A stretch of DNA of 40,803 bases, from assembly GCA_964641125.1 (NCBI GenBank), contig CAZXMO010000027.1, forward strand, positions 1 to 40,803. The letters are read 5' to 3'. Source of the stretch: JBKHAJ01 sp964641125 (GTDB taxonomy: Bacteria > Spirochaetota > Spirochaetia > SPDA01 > CAZSGZ01). The notes below the pieces were generated by a model, which had not been told where the DNA came from, searched no databases, and saw nothing but the letters and a program-made list of their open reading frames with translations. The position numbers were made by a program, and so were the translations under genes. Below are positions 23,985 through 31,766 of the stretch, one piece after another. Position 1 is the stretch's first letter. Each line of letters opens with the position of its first letter.

Positions 23985-24899
23985 TCAATGAATCAAATTG
24001 ATGTCGTACGGGGTAATCTGATAGACATAGTAGTTCAACCAGTTGGAAAAAAGCAAGTTCGCGTGACTCCTCCACCGCACCTCCGGTGCCTTCTCGGGAT
24101 CGTCTCCGGGAAAGTAATTCTTCGGAACGGCTACATCCAAACCCTTCTCGAGGTCCCGCTGATACTCCTCCTTGAGGGTGGAGGGATCGTACTCGGAGTG
24201 TCCGGTTACGAATATCATCCGGCCCCGGTCGACCACGATGTACACTCCCGCGTCTCGAGACTCCGAGAGGAGGGTCAGCTCGGGGTGGGCGATGATTTCG
24301 TTGCGATGGATTTCGGTATACCTGCTGTGGGGAGCGACGAAGACATCGTCGAATCCCCTGACCAAGGGAACGGTGGGATCGCTTACGGTGTGTTTGAAGA
24401 CCCCGAACATCTTCTCCTCCAAAGGATGCTTACCTATTCCGTAATGGTAGTAGAGACCCGCCTGAGCGGCCCAGCAGACATGAAGGGTGGAGGTTACATG
24501 ATGAACGGACCACTCCATGATTTCGGTCAGCTCATCCCAATAGGTGACCTCTTCGAACTCGATCTGCTCTACCGGGGCGCCGGTAATGATCATTCCGTCG
24601 AACTTTTCGGGCTCCACCTCGTCGAAGGTCTTGTAGAAGGCATCGAGATGCTCGGTGGGGGTATGTCGTGTCGTGTGCGACTTGGGATGAAGGAGTTCCA
24701 CCTCCACCTGGAGCGGCGAGTTGGACAGCATCCTCATCATGTGGGTCTCGGTGGTTATCTTGACCGGCATGAGGTTTAAGAGGAGGATTTTTAAGGGGCG
24801 GATATCCTGGTGGATCGCCCTCGTCTCGTCCATGACGAAGACGTTTTCCCGCTCCAGCACCGCCCGGGCGGGAAGAGCATCGGGTATCTTAATGGGCAT
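23985..24899 (-). CDS. metA: Homoserine O-acyltransferase MetA (predicted acetyl-CoA specific)
   Basis: 304 residues, the standard MetA length. The catalytic cysteine is Cys142 in TLHVCWAAQAG, and the His-Glu pair lies in VTGHSEYDP near residue 234. The acyl-CoA selectivity position 111, in TGAPVE, is glutamate; in characterised MetA enzymes Glu111 gives acetyl-CoA and Gly111 gives succinyl-CoA preference, so the product is probably O-acetylhomoserine. It sits two bases after cobT and upstream of the rubrerythrin. It makes the activated homoserine that leads to homocysteine, the acceptor of the methyltransferase two genes upstream. Confidence 0.93.
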   Translation of the reverse strand: MPIKIPDALPARAVLERENVFVMDETRAIHQDIRPLKILLLNLMPVKITTETHMMRMLSNSPLQVEVELLHPKSHTTRHTPTEHLDAFYKTFDEVEPEKFDGMIITGAPVEQIEFEEVTYWDELTEIMEWSVHHVTSTLHVCWAAQAGLYYHYGIGKHPLEEKMFGVFKHTVSDPTVPLVRGFDDVFVAPHSRYTEIHRNEIIAHPELTLLSESRDAGVYIVVDRGRMIFVTGHSEYDPSTLKEEYQRDLEKGLDVAVPKNYFPGDDPEKAPEVRWRSHANLLFSNWLNYYVYQITPYDINLIH

Positions 24900-24901
24900 G
24901 A

Positions 24902-25948
24902 TTACTCCGCGTTGGACACCCCGGCGGAACTGAAGGTGGCCATGTTATGGTAGCAGTTCAGTGCCTGCTTCACGATCTGCATCGCCAGGGCCGAGCCGGT
25001 CCCCTCTCCGAGCCTGAGTTTCAGGTCCATCACCGGATGGAGCTTGAGCCTCTTCAGGAAATCGTGGTGAAATTTCTCGGCCGAAGCATGGGAAAAGATG
25101 AGATATCCCTTGACCCTGGGCTCCATCTCCAAGGCGACTAGGGCCGCGGCGGAACTAATGAACCCGTCTACCACGACGGGGATCCGCCTTTCGGCTGATC
25201 CGAAGATGAATCCGGTCATCCCGGCGAGCTCGAACCCGCCGAGCCGCTTCAAGGCGTCGAACCCGGAGCCGTCCCATTCCTCCCGGTGGAAGTCGAGGGC
25301 CTGTCCGATGACCCGGATCTTCTTTTCCAAGAGCTCTCCGGTAGAGCCGGTTCCCATTCCGACGGTATCTTCGGGGGGAAGATCCAGGATCATCGAGTAC
25401 AGGGCCGAGGCGGATGAAGTGTTTCCGATCCCCATCTCCCCTATTCCGAAGAGATCCCCCTTAGCCTCGAGTGCCAGCTTCCGCCCTGCATCGAGGGCCT
25501 CGAGGCACTGCTTCTCGGTCATCGCCGAACTCTTGAGGAAGCTGTCGGTACCGGGAGCGATTTTCCTCGTGATAAGCCCCTCGATCTCGGGCGAATCAGA
25601 GGCAACCCCCATATCGACCACGGCGTAATCGATACCGGCGGCCCGGCACATGACGCTGATGGCCGCCCCTCCCCGGGCCATGTTCTCCACCATCTGGGCG
25701 GTCACCTCAGAAGGATAGGGGGTAATTTTTTCGGCGGTGATCCCATGGTCTCCGGCGAAGGTAAAAATCTTCATCGAAGTAACGTCCGCGTTCTCGTCCC
25801 CCCGGCACAGGCAGTACTGCATAACCAAGTCCTCGAGAACTCCAAGGCTTCCCGGGGGCTTGGTCAGATCGTCGAGCTTTGCCTGTATCCGTTTTCGAAG
25901 GGCTTCATCCTGAGGTGCAACGATTGCCTGGGTATACTTTTCCGTCAT
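24902..25948 (-). CDS. cobT: Nicotinate-nucleotide:dimethylbenzimidazole phosphoribosyltransferase
   Basis: 348 residues. CobT signatures are LTKPPGSLGVLEDL near the start, FAGDHGITAEK, GIGEMGIGNTSSASAL and, near the end, LRLGEGTGSALAM with the catalytic glutamate. The enzyme activates the lower-ligand base for cobalamin assembly. No other cobalamin synthesis gene is in the window. Its ATG overlaps the homocysteine methyltransferase stop by four bases (ATGA), and it is followed closely by metA, so cofactor supply is wired to methionine synthesis. Confidence 0.95.
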   Translation of the reverse strand: MTEKYTQAIVAPQDEALRKRIQAKLDDLTKPPGSLGVLEDLVMQYCLCRGDENADVTSMKIFTFAGDHGITAEKITPYPSEVTAQMVENMARGGAAISVMCRAAGIDYAVVDMGVASDSPEIEGLITRKIAPGTDSFLKSSAMTEKQCLEALDAGRKLALEAKGDLFGIGEMGIGNTSSASALYSMILDLPPEDTVGMGTGSTGELLEKKIRVIGQALDFHREEWDGSGFDALKRLGGFELAGMTGFIFGSAERRIPVVVDGFISSAAALVALEMEPRVKGYLIFSHASAEKFHHDFLKRLKLHPVMDLKLRLGEGTGSALAMQIVKQALNCYHNMATFSSAGVSNAE

Positions 25949-26850
25949 ATCGATTTCTCCGTATATTCATCCACCGCCCGGCGCAATGCCGCGATGTGCT
26001 CCGGCATAGTGCCGCAGCATCCTCCGATAATGTTTGCCCCCGACTCGATCCACAGCGCAACCTGGTCGGCCATCTCCTCGGGCTCCGCGGGAAATACCTC
26101 GATCCCTCCGACCCGCTCGGGAATCCCCGCGTTGGCTTGGATCAACACCGTTTTTCCCCCGGAGGCTTGTTTCAGCTCCCTCACGACCATGTCGAGCCCG
26201 TCGTAGCCGTTTCCGCAGTTGACCCCGACTATGTCGGCGCCCGCCGCGACCGCCTCCTCAGCTGCCTTTCCGGGGGCTACCCCCATCATAGTGCGGAAAT
26301 CGCCGTGAACTGTACGCTCGAAGGTAAACGAGCAGATGACCTCGCAGGAGGTATTATCCTTAGCCGCCCGTACCGCCAAGGCGGCCTCCGCGGCGTCGCT
26401 CATGGTCTCGATCATCATCGCGTCGGCTCCCCCCGCGGCAAGAGGTTTGACCTGTTCGGCGAAGGATCGGTAGAGGTCGTCCTCGGTGACGTCTCCTGTA
26501 ATGAGGATCTTTCCGGTAGGCCCGACCGATGCAATGACCCAGCGATCTTCCCCGGCGGCGCGCCGGGAGATCTCCACGCCGGTCCGGTTGATCTCGTCCA
26601 AACGGTCGGTGAGACCGAAATGGGAAAGCTTGAAACTGTTTCCCCCGAAGGTATTTGTCTCGAGGATGTCCGAGCCCGCCTCGATATACTGCCGCGCTAT
26701 ATCGAGGACCTCGTCCTCCCGTTCGAGGTTCCACAACTCGGGACACTCTCCCGCCTTAAGACCCTTCTTCTGAAGGAATGTGCCCCATCCCCCGTCGGAA
26801 ACGAGAACTTTTTTCGTTTCCAACGCCTGCGTAATGGATTTCCTATTCAT
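25945..26850 (-). CDS. Stand-alone MetH-type homocysteine methyltransferase domain
   Basis: 301 residues covering only the N-terminal homocysteine-binding barrel of methionine synthase. The start resembles MetH (VSDGGWGTFLQKKGL, GECPELWNLE, ILETNTFGGNSFKL). The three zinc-binding cysteines are Cys212 in GVNCGN and Cys278-279 in GGCCGT. Folate-binding, cobalamin-binding and SAM-reactivation domains are absent, so it needs a separate methyl-corrinoid protein, or less likely uses S-methylmethionine. It is the first gene of the operon with cobT, and the divergent cluster across 26851-27026 includes an MtaA-like methyltransferase and a RACo-like activase, which fits a split, corrinoid-dependent methionine synthase. 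No Shine-Dalgarno sequence precedes ATG 26850. Confidence 0.88.
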   Translation of the reverse strand: MNRKSITQALETKKVLVSDGGWGTFLQKKGLKAGECPELWNLEREDEVLDIARQYIEAGSDILETNTFGGNSFKLSHFGLTDRLDEINRTGVEISRRAAGEDRWVIASVGPTGKILITGDVTEDDLYRSFAEQVKPLAAGGADAMMIETMSDAAEAALAVRAAKDNTSCEVICSFTFERTVHGDFRTMMGVAPGKAAEEAVAAGADIVGVNCGNGYDGLDMVVRELKQASGGKTVLIQANAGIPERVGGIEVFPAEPEEMADQVALWIESGANIIGGCCGTMPEHIAALRRAVDEYTEKSI

Positions 26851-27026
26851 ATTAAGGCAAAAATACCATTATCCCGCCGGACAAACAAGCGATTCCGCCC
26901 CTCTTTCCCCGATTGGATGAAAATCTACAAAAAATATGAACAACATCCTATAAAATTCTTAAGAATCGCTATTATATTAAACGTAGAAAAACATACTAAT
27001 TCGATATAAATAACGAGGTTATCTAC
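26851..27026. promoter_or_regulatory. Divergent AT-rich control region between the homocysteine methyltransferase and MtaA-thioredoxin operons
   Basis: 176 bases, strongly AT-rich against the GC-rich surroundings. It contains the perfect 12-base palindrome ATTCTTAAGAAT (26955-26966), and a nine-base match ATTCTTAAT recurs at 29874-29882 before the RACo-like gene. On the minus strand TTGTTT, 17 bases, TATTTT is a possible promoter for the methyltransferase. I looked for a B12 box or SAM-riboswitch core and found none. GAGG at 27011-27016 serves the plus-strand start. Confidence 0.4.
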
Positions 27027-28646
27027 ATGACGGGAAAAGAACTTGTAATACGCGCTATTAACAACGAGACCACCGAACGGACCCCCTATGTCCCCTTCGT
27101 CGGAGTCCACGCGGCAAGCCTCCTTGGGGTAAGCGCCGAGGAGTATCTGAAGAGCAGAGATCGGATGATCGAAGGGGTCTCGAAGGCGGTCGAGCTCTAC
27201 GATCCCGACGGTCTTCCGGTGGTCTTCGATCTGCAGATCGAGGCGGAGATCCTGGGCTGTAATCTCATCTGGGCCGATGACAACCCTCCGGCGGTTTCCT
27301 CCCATGCCCTGAAAGAGGCGGGATCCCTGGACAAGCTCCCCCAATTCGACGAGACCAAGGGACGCATTCCCATGGTCTTGGAGGTAACCCGGGCGGTGAA
27401 AGAATCCTTTCCCGACGTGGCCCTCTACGGACTCATTACCGGGCCTTTTACCCTCTCCCTTCACCTGATGGGGCCGGAAATCTTCATGGCCATGTACGAC
27501 GATCCCGACCGGGTACAGGAGATCATGGCCTTCTGTACCGAAATCGGCAAAAAGATGGCCGGATACTATATCGAAAACGGAGTGGATGTAATCGCCGTAG
27601 TCGACCCGCTGACCAGTCAGATAAGCCCGGACGACTTCAAGAAATTCGTCACCGAGTACTGCACCGATATATTCCGGCACACGAGGGAAAGGGGTAAGCT
27701 CTCGAGCTTTTTCGTCTGCGGTCACGCTCAGAAGAACGTTGAGGCCATGTGTCAGTGCAGACCCGATAATATATCCATCGACGAGAACATCCCCTTAGAC
27801 TACGTACGGGACACCGCCGAGCGCTACGGTGTGAGCTTCGGGGGCAATATGCGCCTTACTACGGTGATGCTCTTCGGCGACGAGAAAGACAATCTGCGCC
27901 ATGCGGCGGAGTGTATCCAGATCGGGGGAAATACCGGGTTTATCCTCGCGCCGGGTTGCGATATCCCCTATGGTGTCCCCAAGGAGAACATCATCGCCGT
28001 CTCCGAGATGGTCAAGGACGAGTACAAGCGGCAGATCGCCATGGAGCTCGTGGGCACCGAAGAGGTGGCCACCTCCGACCTAGATCTCTCCGAATACGGC
28101 GGCACCGGAAAGATAAAGGTCGACATCATCACCCTCGATTCGGAGGCCTGCGCTCCCTGCCAGTACATGGTGGAGAGCGTCCAGGAGATCGCCCCCGAGT
28201 TCGAGGGGGTCGTGGAATGGGTCGAACACAAGATCAAGACCAAGGAAGCCATCGAGCTCATGACGGCTTTGAACGTGGAGAAAGTCCCCACAATCTGCAT
28301 CGACGGTGAGGTCGCCTTTATCAGCCAGATTCCCAAGAGGGAGGATCTGTTCAACGCCATCTACCGGAGGATGATCGAAAGGGCGAGGATCAAGAAATCG
28401 GATTCCAAGCTCATCGTCCTCCTCGATGACTCTGAAGAATCGGAGGAAATACTCAAAAACATCTCCCGGGCACAGCGCGAGCTCGGTACGAATGTCGAGA
28501 TCGAGGAGTCCCGGGACCAGAAAGCGATCACCAAACACGGAGTAAAGAGTCTTCCCGCGGTCTTCTCAGTCAAGAAGGAACTCAAATCGTTCGGTAAGGT
28601 CGCCGACAAGGAGGTTATCAAGGAGTGGCTGAAGACTCTCTTGTAA
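27027..28646 (+). CDS. MtaA/CmuA (UroD-superfamily) methyltransferase fused to two thioredoxin-fold domains
   Basis: 539 residues. Residues 1 to about 340 are a UroD-type barrel like corrinoid:thiol methyltransferases (GKELVIRAINNE, LYGLITGPFTLSLHLMG, FGGNMRLTTVMLFG). The zinc site region reads FFVCGHAQ (Cys231, His233) and APGCDIP (Cys311). In MtaA the first part is HxCG, so the usual histidine is Phe229 here and His233 may replace it. Residues about 364-450 form a thioredoxin fold with CAPC (Cys375, Cys378) and VPTICIDG. Residues 460-539 form a second such fold without cysteines (KSLPAVFSV). The fusion is unusual. The gene leads an operon with a CobW GTPase, a redoxin and, 60 bases on, an activase. 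Methyl donor and acceptor are unknown; homocysteine or another thiol is plausible. Confidence 0.8.
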   Translation: MTGKELVIRAINNETTERTPYVPFVGVHAASLLGVSAEEYLKSRDRMIEGVSKAVELYDPDGLPVVFDLQIEAEILGCNLIWADDNPPAVSSHALKEAGSLDKLPQFDETKGRIPMVLEVTRAVKESFPDVALYGLITGPFTLSLHLMGPEIFMAMYDDPDRVQEIMAFCTEIGKKMAGYYIENGVDVIAVVDPLTSQISPDDFKKFVTEYCTDIFRHTRERGKLSSFFVCGHAQKNVEAMCQCRPDNISIDENIPLDYVRDTAERYGVSFGGNMRLTTVMLFGDEKDNLRHAAECIQIGGNTGFILAPGCDIPYGVPKENIIAVSEMVKDEYKRQIAMELVGTEEVATSDLDLSEYGGTGKIKVDIITLDSEACAPCQYMVESVQEIAPEFEGVVEWVEHKIKTKEAIELMTALNVEKVPTICIDGEVAFISQIPKREDLFNAIYRRMIERARIKKSDSKLIVLLDDSEESEEILKNISRAQRELGTNVEIEESRDQKAITKHGVKSLPAVFSVKKELKSFGKVADKEVIKEWLKTLL

Positions 28647-29578
28647 CACATCCTCACATAACGCGTACGGTCCTGATTACCGGGTTCCTGGGAGCCGGAA
28701 AGACTACCTTCCTGAACCGACTGATCGAGCATTACACCGAGGCGGGCCTCAATATCGCGGTGATGGTCAACGAGTTCGGAAGTATCGGCATCGACGGAGC
28801 CCTGGTAATCGAAGGAGCCTTTCCCAAAATCGAGCTCAACAAGGGGAGCATCTTCTGCATCTGCATGCGTACCGATTTTATAAGCGAGGTGAAGCGGATT
28901 GCCGAAGAGATACGGCCGGACCTCCTCCTTGTCGAGGCGACCGGAATCGCCCGGGTGGACGATCTCTACGCCATGATGTCCATGAATGATCTCGATCGCC
29001 TCTTGAGCATTGAAAAGAATATCTGCGTCGCCGATGCAACCAGCTTCTTCAAAGTTGAAAAGACCTTAGAGGCGGTCCGTGTCCAGATCAGGTACGCCGA
29101 TTTGATCATCCTCAACAAGGGTGATGCCGCCGACACAAAACAGCTCCGCAGGAGTGAAGAGGCGGTCCGCCGTCACAACCCGAAGGCGCCCGTCGTCCGG
29201 GCGGTGAGGGGAAAAATCACCTGGGACATCTACGAACTCGCCGCCCCCATCGAGAAAGAGGCCCCCGCCGAGGTGTCGGATACGGTACCCGAGGATTTCT
29301 ACAGTTTCAGCCTGCGCCTGCCGGGCGCTATTCGGCGGGACTGTTGGAAGGAACTCGTGGAGGAGCTCAAAGGTGATATCCTTCGGGGCAAGGGGATCAT
29401 CCAGTATCCCGGGGAACGGAGGTTTTTCGAAGTGGTCAATCACGAGTACACCGAATACCCGCCGCCCCCCGGCCTCGCCGGGGAAGAAGAAAACGTGATC
29501 GTCCTCATCCGGGGGACCATCGGCGAGGGTTCCCTTGCCGAGCGGATCAGGGAGTGCCTCGTCGAATCCGGAGGATAG
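28625..29578 (+). CDS. CobW/G3E-family P-loop GTPase
   Basis: 317 residues from GTG 28625, which overlaps the preceding gene by 22 bases and has GGAGG ten bases upstream. Walker A is GFLGAGKTT (residues 20-28), followed by VMVNEFGSIGIDG, LLLVEATGIA and LIILNKGD (the NKxD specificity motif). The metal-binding CxCC loop of the family is FCICM (Cys78, Cys80, Met81), so the third cysteine is lost. G3E GTPases insert or supply metals or cobalamin to partner enzymes. Lying between an MtaA-like methyltransferase and a reductive activase, it probably loads zinc or cobalamin for this system. Confidence 0.88.
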   Translation: MAEDSLVTHPHITRTVLITGFLGAGKTTFLNRLIEHYTEAGLNIAVMVNEFGSIGIDGALVIEGAFPKIELNKGSIFCICMRTDFISEVKRIAEEIRPDLLLVEATGIARVDDLYAMMSMNDLDRLLSIEKNICVADATSFFKVEKTLEAVRVQIRYADLIILNKGDAADTKQLRRSEEAVRRHNPKAPVVRAVRGKITWDIYELAAPIEKEAPAEVSDTVPEDFYSFSLRLPGAIRRDCWKELVEELKGDILRGKGIIQYPGERRFFEVVNHEYTEYPPPPGLAGEEENVIVLIRGTIGEGSLAERIRECLVESGG

Positions 29579-29581
29579 GGC

Positions 29582-29848
29582 ATGTCCACGGTGATAACCT
29601 TGGTTTCCCGGAAGCAGCATTGCATCTCCTGCGACATTACCGACCGGATCGTCCGGGAAGCGATAGAATCGGTGGATCGAAAGCGGACGGACATCGAAGC
29701 AAGGTACATAGAGCTCGACGAGATCGAGCCCTCCCCGGTGTTTCTGAAAACCGAACGGTATCCCGCGGTTCTCATCGACGGACGGCAGATTTCCGCGGGG
29801 GAGGTAGTCACCGAAGAAAAGCTCCTCGAGCTCCTTGCCAATATATAA
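29582..29848 (+). CDS. Small glutaredoxin/thioredoxin-like protein
   Basis: 88 residues with a redoxin pattern: strand ITLVSRKQ, active site HCISC (Cys14, Cys17), helix, then ERYPAVLIDG with the cis-proline, and a last helix. No signal peptide. It starts three bases after the CobW stop and is therefore in the same operon. It could reduce the thioredoxin domains of the methyltransferase fusion or keep its zinc cysteines reduced. Confidence 0.75.
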   Translation: MSTVITLVSRKQHCISCDITDRIVREAIESVDRKRTDIEARYIELDEIEPSPVFLKTERYPAVLIDGRQISAGEVVTEEKLLELLANI

Positions 29849-29908
29849 GTTTTATTATATTATATTGAGAAATATTCTTAATACATCGACCGTTTACAGG
29901 GGGAAAGC
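29849..29908 (+). promoter_or_regulatory. AT-rich spacer before the reductive activase, possible internal promoter
   Basis: Sixty bases, almost pure AT up to 29875, with several TATATT-like hexamers and ATTCTTAAT (29874-29882), a partial copy of the palindrome at 26955-26966. An AGGGGGAAAGC ribosome binding site precedes ATG 29909. No hairpin terminator is evident, so read-through from the upstream genes is also possible. Confidence 0.35.
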
Positions 29909-31753
29909 ATGCAGGAATACACCGTTACAGTGCACTACGACGATCAGACGACCACGAGAAAGTGCGCCGCGGGCATTACTCTCCTTCAAGCCTTGGAGAG
30001 TGAAGAACGGAGCAGGATCGACACTCCCTGCGGCGGCAAGGGGTTGTGCGGGAAATGCCTGGTCAAGGTGATCGACGGCAGCCTGTCCCCCCTGAGCGAG
30101 ACCGAACGGGCCAAGCTCTCCGCTAAGGAAATCGAAGACGGCTACCGCCTCGCCTGTATAGCGAATGTCGAAGGGGACGTCTCCCTAGAGCTTCCCTCAC
30201 TCGCGGCGCATATCGCCATCTTGGAGAAGGGGGTCGATTTCGACGGGCCCATTTCTCCCCTGGTCAAGAGGTCGATAATAAACTTGGATGAGCCGAGCCT
30301 CGAGGATCAGCGAAACGATCTGTCCCGGCTCAAGGCGGGTTTAGGCCTTCCCGAAGCCCGGATATCCTTGAGCTTGTTGAAAAAAATTCCCCTGCTCCTC
30401 AGAGAAAACGGCCATTCCGTATCTGTTCTTCACTCAGACGAAGAAATACTCGATCTGTCCCCCTCAGACGAAGGCGAACGCACCTACGGTATAGCCGTGG
30501 ACATAGGGACTACCACTGTAGTCTGCTACCTTATACATAGTGAAAGTCAAAAGCCCTTAGACGTCGCTTCGGGGCTCAACGTACAGAAGGCTTACGGACA
30601 GGACGTTATATCCAGGATCAATCATACCCTGACCAGTCCCACCGGACTCGACGAGCTCAACGAAGGTATCATCAAGCAGTTGAACGGGCTGATCGCGGTC
30701 CTGTGTTCCCGGAATAATCTCGTCCGTGACCATATTACCTCGATTACCGTTGCCGGAAACACCACAATGATGCACCTCTTCGCGGGACTTCCGCCTAAGC
30801 ACATTGCCGCGGCTCCGTTTATCCCGGTAGCCCTCGAGGAAACCTCCTTCACCCCCGGAGAGCTCGGGATAGAAATCAATGAGGCGGGTCGGATCTTCCT
30901 GATGCCGGGGATTTCCGGGTACATCGGAGCCGACATCTCCTCGGCAATTCTCGCAAGCGGAATGTACGGGAACGAAAGCTTAAGCCTTCTTATCGATATC
31001 GGGACCAACGGGGAGATAGTCCTCGGGAACGAGGATTTCCTTGTGTCCTGCTCCACCGCGGCGGGTCCCGCTTTCGAGGGGGCCACTATTCGGGACGGAG
31101 TGGGCGGCATCGCCGGAGCAATAAACACCTTTCACATGGGGGAATCGAAGCTCGGATACACGACCATCGCCGATGAGAAGCCGTTGGGAATCTGCGGTTC
31201 CGGAATCGTGGACGCCATATCCACCCTCCTCTACGCCGGAATCATCGACGAAACCGGACGCATGGTGAAGGACGATGATGTCGCCTCAGACCTGGGAAAG
31301 ACACTCGCCCCTTCCCTGACCGAGTTCGAGGGACAGGCGGCTTTCGAGCTGGTCCCGGCCGAAGAAACCCGTCACGGCGATCCTATCCTCCTGACCCAAA
31401 AAGACGTTCGGGAGGTCCAGAACGCCAAGGCGAGCATAGCCGCCGGAATTCTCACCCTCATCAAGAAGGCGGGGAAAGAAGTTGATGATATTTCAACTGT
31501 ATATCTCGCGGGAGGATTCGGCAGCTATATCGACAAGCACCATGCGGTGCATCTGGGGTTGATTCCCGGGGAGCTGGAAAACAGGATCAGGGTAATCGGC
31601 AACGCCGCCGGGTCGGGAGCCGTGATGGGGCTCCTCTCCGCCGATCAGTACAGGTTCTGCGCGGAGTTGGCCCGGGAGACGGAATATGTGGAGCTGTCGT
31701 CGTCTCCGGAGTTTATGGAAGACTATGTGAACAGTATGATGTTTCCGGTGTAG
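29909..31753 (+). CDS. Ferredoxin-domain ASKHA reductive activator of corrinoid enzymes (RACo/DUF4445-like)
   Basis: 614 residues. Residues 1-95 form a plant-type [2Fe-2S] ferredoxin domain with Cys41, Cys47, Cys50 and Cys83 (DTPCGGKGLCGKC, RLACIA). After a linker, the ASKHA ATPase begins near residue 194 with YGIAVDIGTTTVVCYL and continues with TVAGNTTMMHLF, LIDIGTNGEIVLG and, near the end, VYLAGGFGSYID. RACo-type proteins reduce inactive Co(II) corrinoid proteins to Co(I) using ATP binding. DUF4445 proteins have also been tied to reactivation of split MetH. It therefore fits the homocysteine methyltransferase and MtaA-like genes nearby, although no corrinoid protein is in the window. Confidence 0.88.
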   Translation: MQEYTVTVHYDDQTTTRKCAAGITLLQALESEERSRIDTPCGGKGLCGKCLVKVIDGSLSPLSETERAKLSAKEIEDGYRLACIANVEGDVSLELPSLAAHIAILEKGVDFDGPISPLVKRSIINLDEPSLEDQRNDLSRLKAGLGLPEARISLSLLKKIPLLLRENGHSVSVLHSDEEILDLSPSDEGERTYGIAVDIGTTTVVCYLIHSESQKPLDVASGLNVQKAYGQDVISRINHTLTSPTGLDELNEGIIKQLNGLIAVLCSRNNLVRDHITSITVAGNTTMMHLFAGLPPKHIAAAPFIPVALEETSFTPGELGIEINEAGRIFLMPGISGYIGADISSAILASGMYGNESLSLLIDIGTNGEIVLGNEDFLVSCSTAAGPAFEGATIRDGVGGIAGAINTFHMGESKLGYTTIADEKPLGICGSGIVDAISTLLYAGIIDETGRMVKDDDVASDLGKTLAPSLTEFEGQAAFELVPAEETRHGDPILLTQKDVREVQNAKASIAAGILTLIKKAGKEVDDISTVYLAGGFGSYIDKHHAVHLGLIPGELENRIRVIGNAAGSGAVMGLLSADQYRFCAELARETEYVELSSSPEFMEDYVNSMMFPV

Positions 31754-31766
31754 CTCCGAGGGGGGC

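Noticed and set aside
26851..27026. Cobalamin or SAM riboswitch between the methionine and methyltransferase operons
   Set aside because: No B12 box or SAM-I core could be found on either strand; the region is short and AT-rich.
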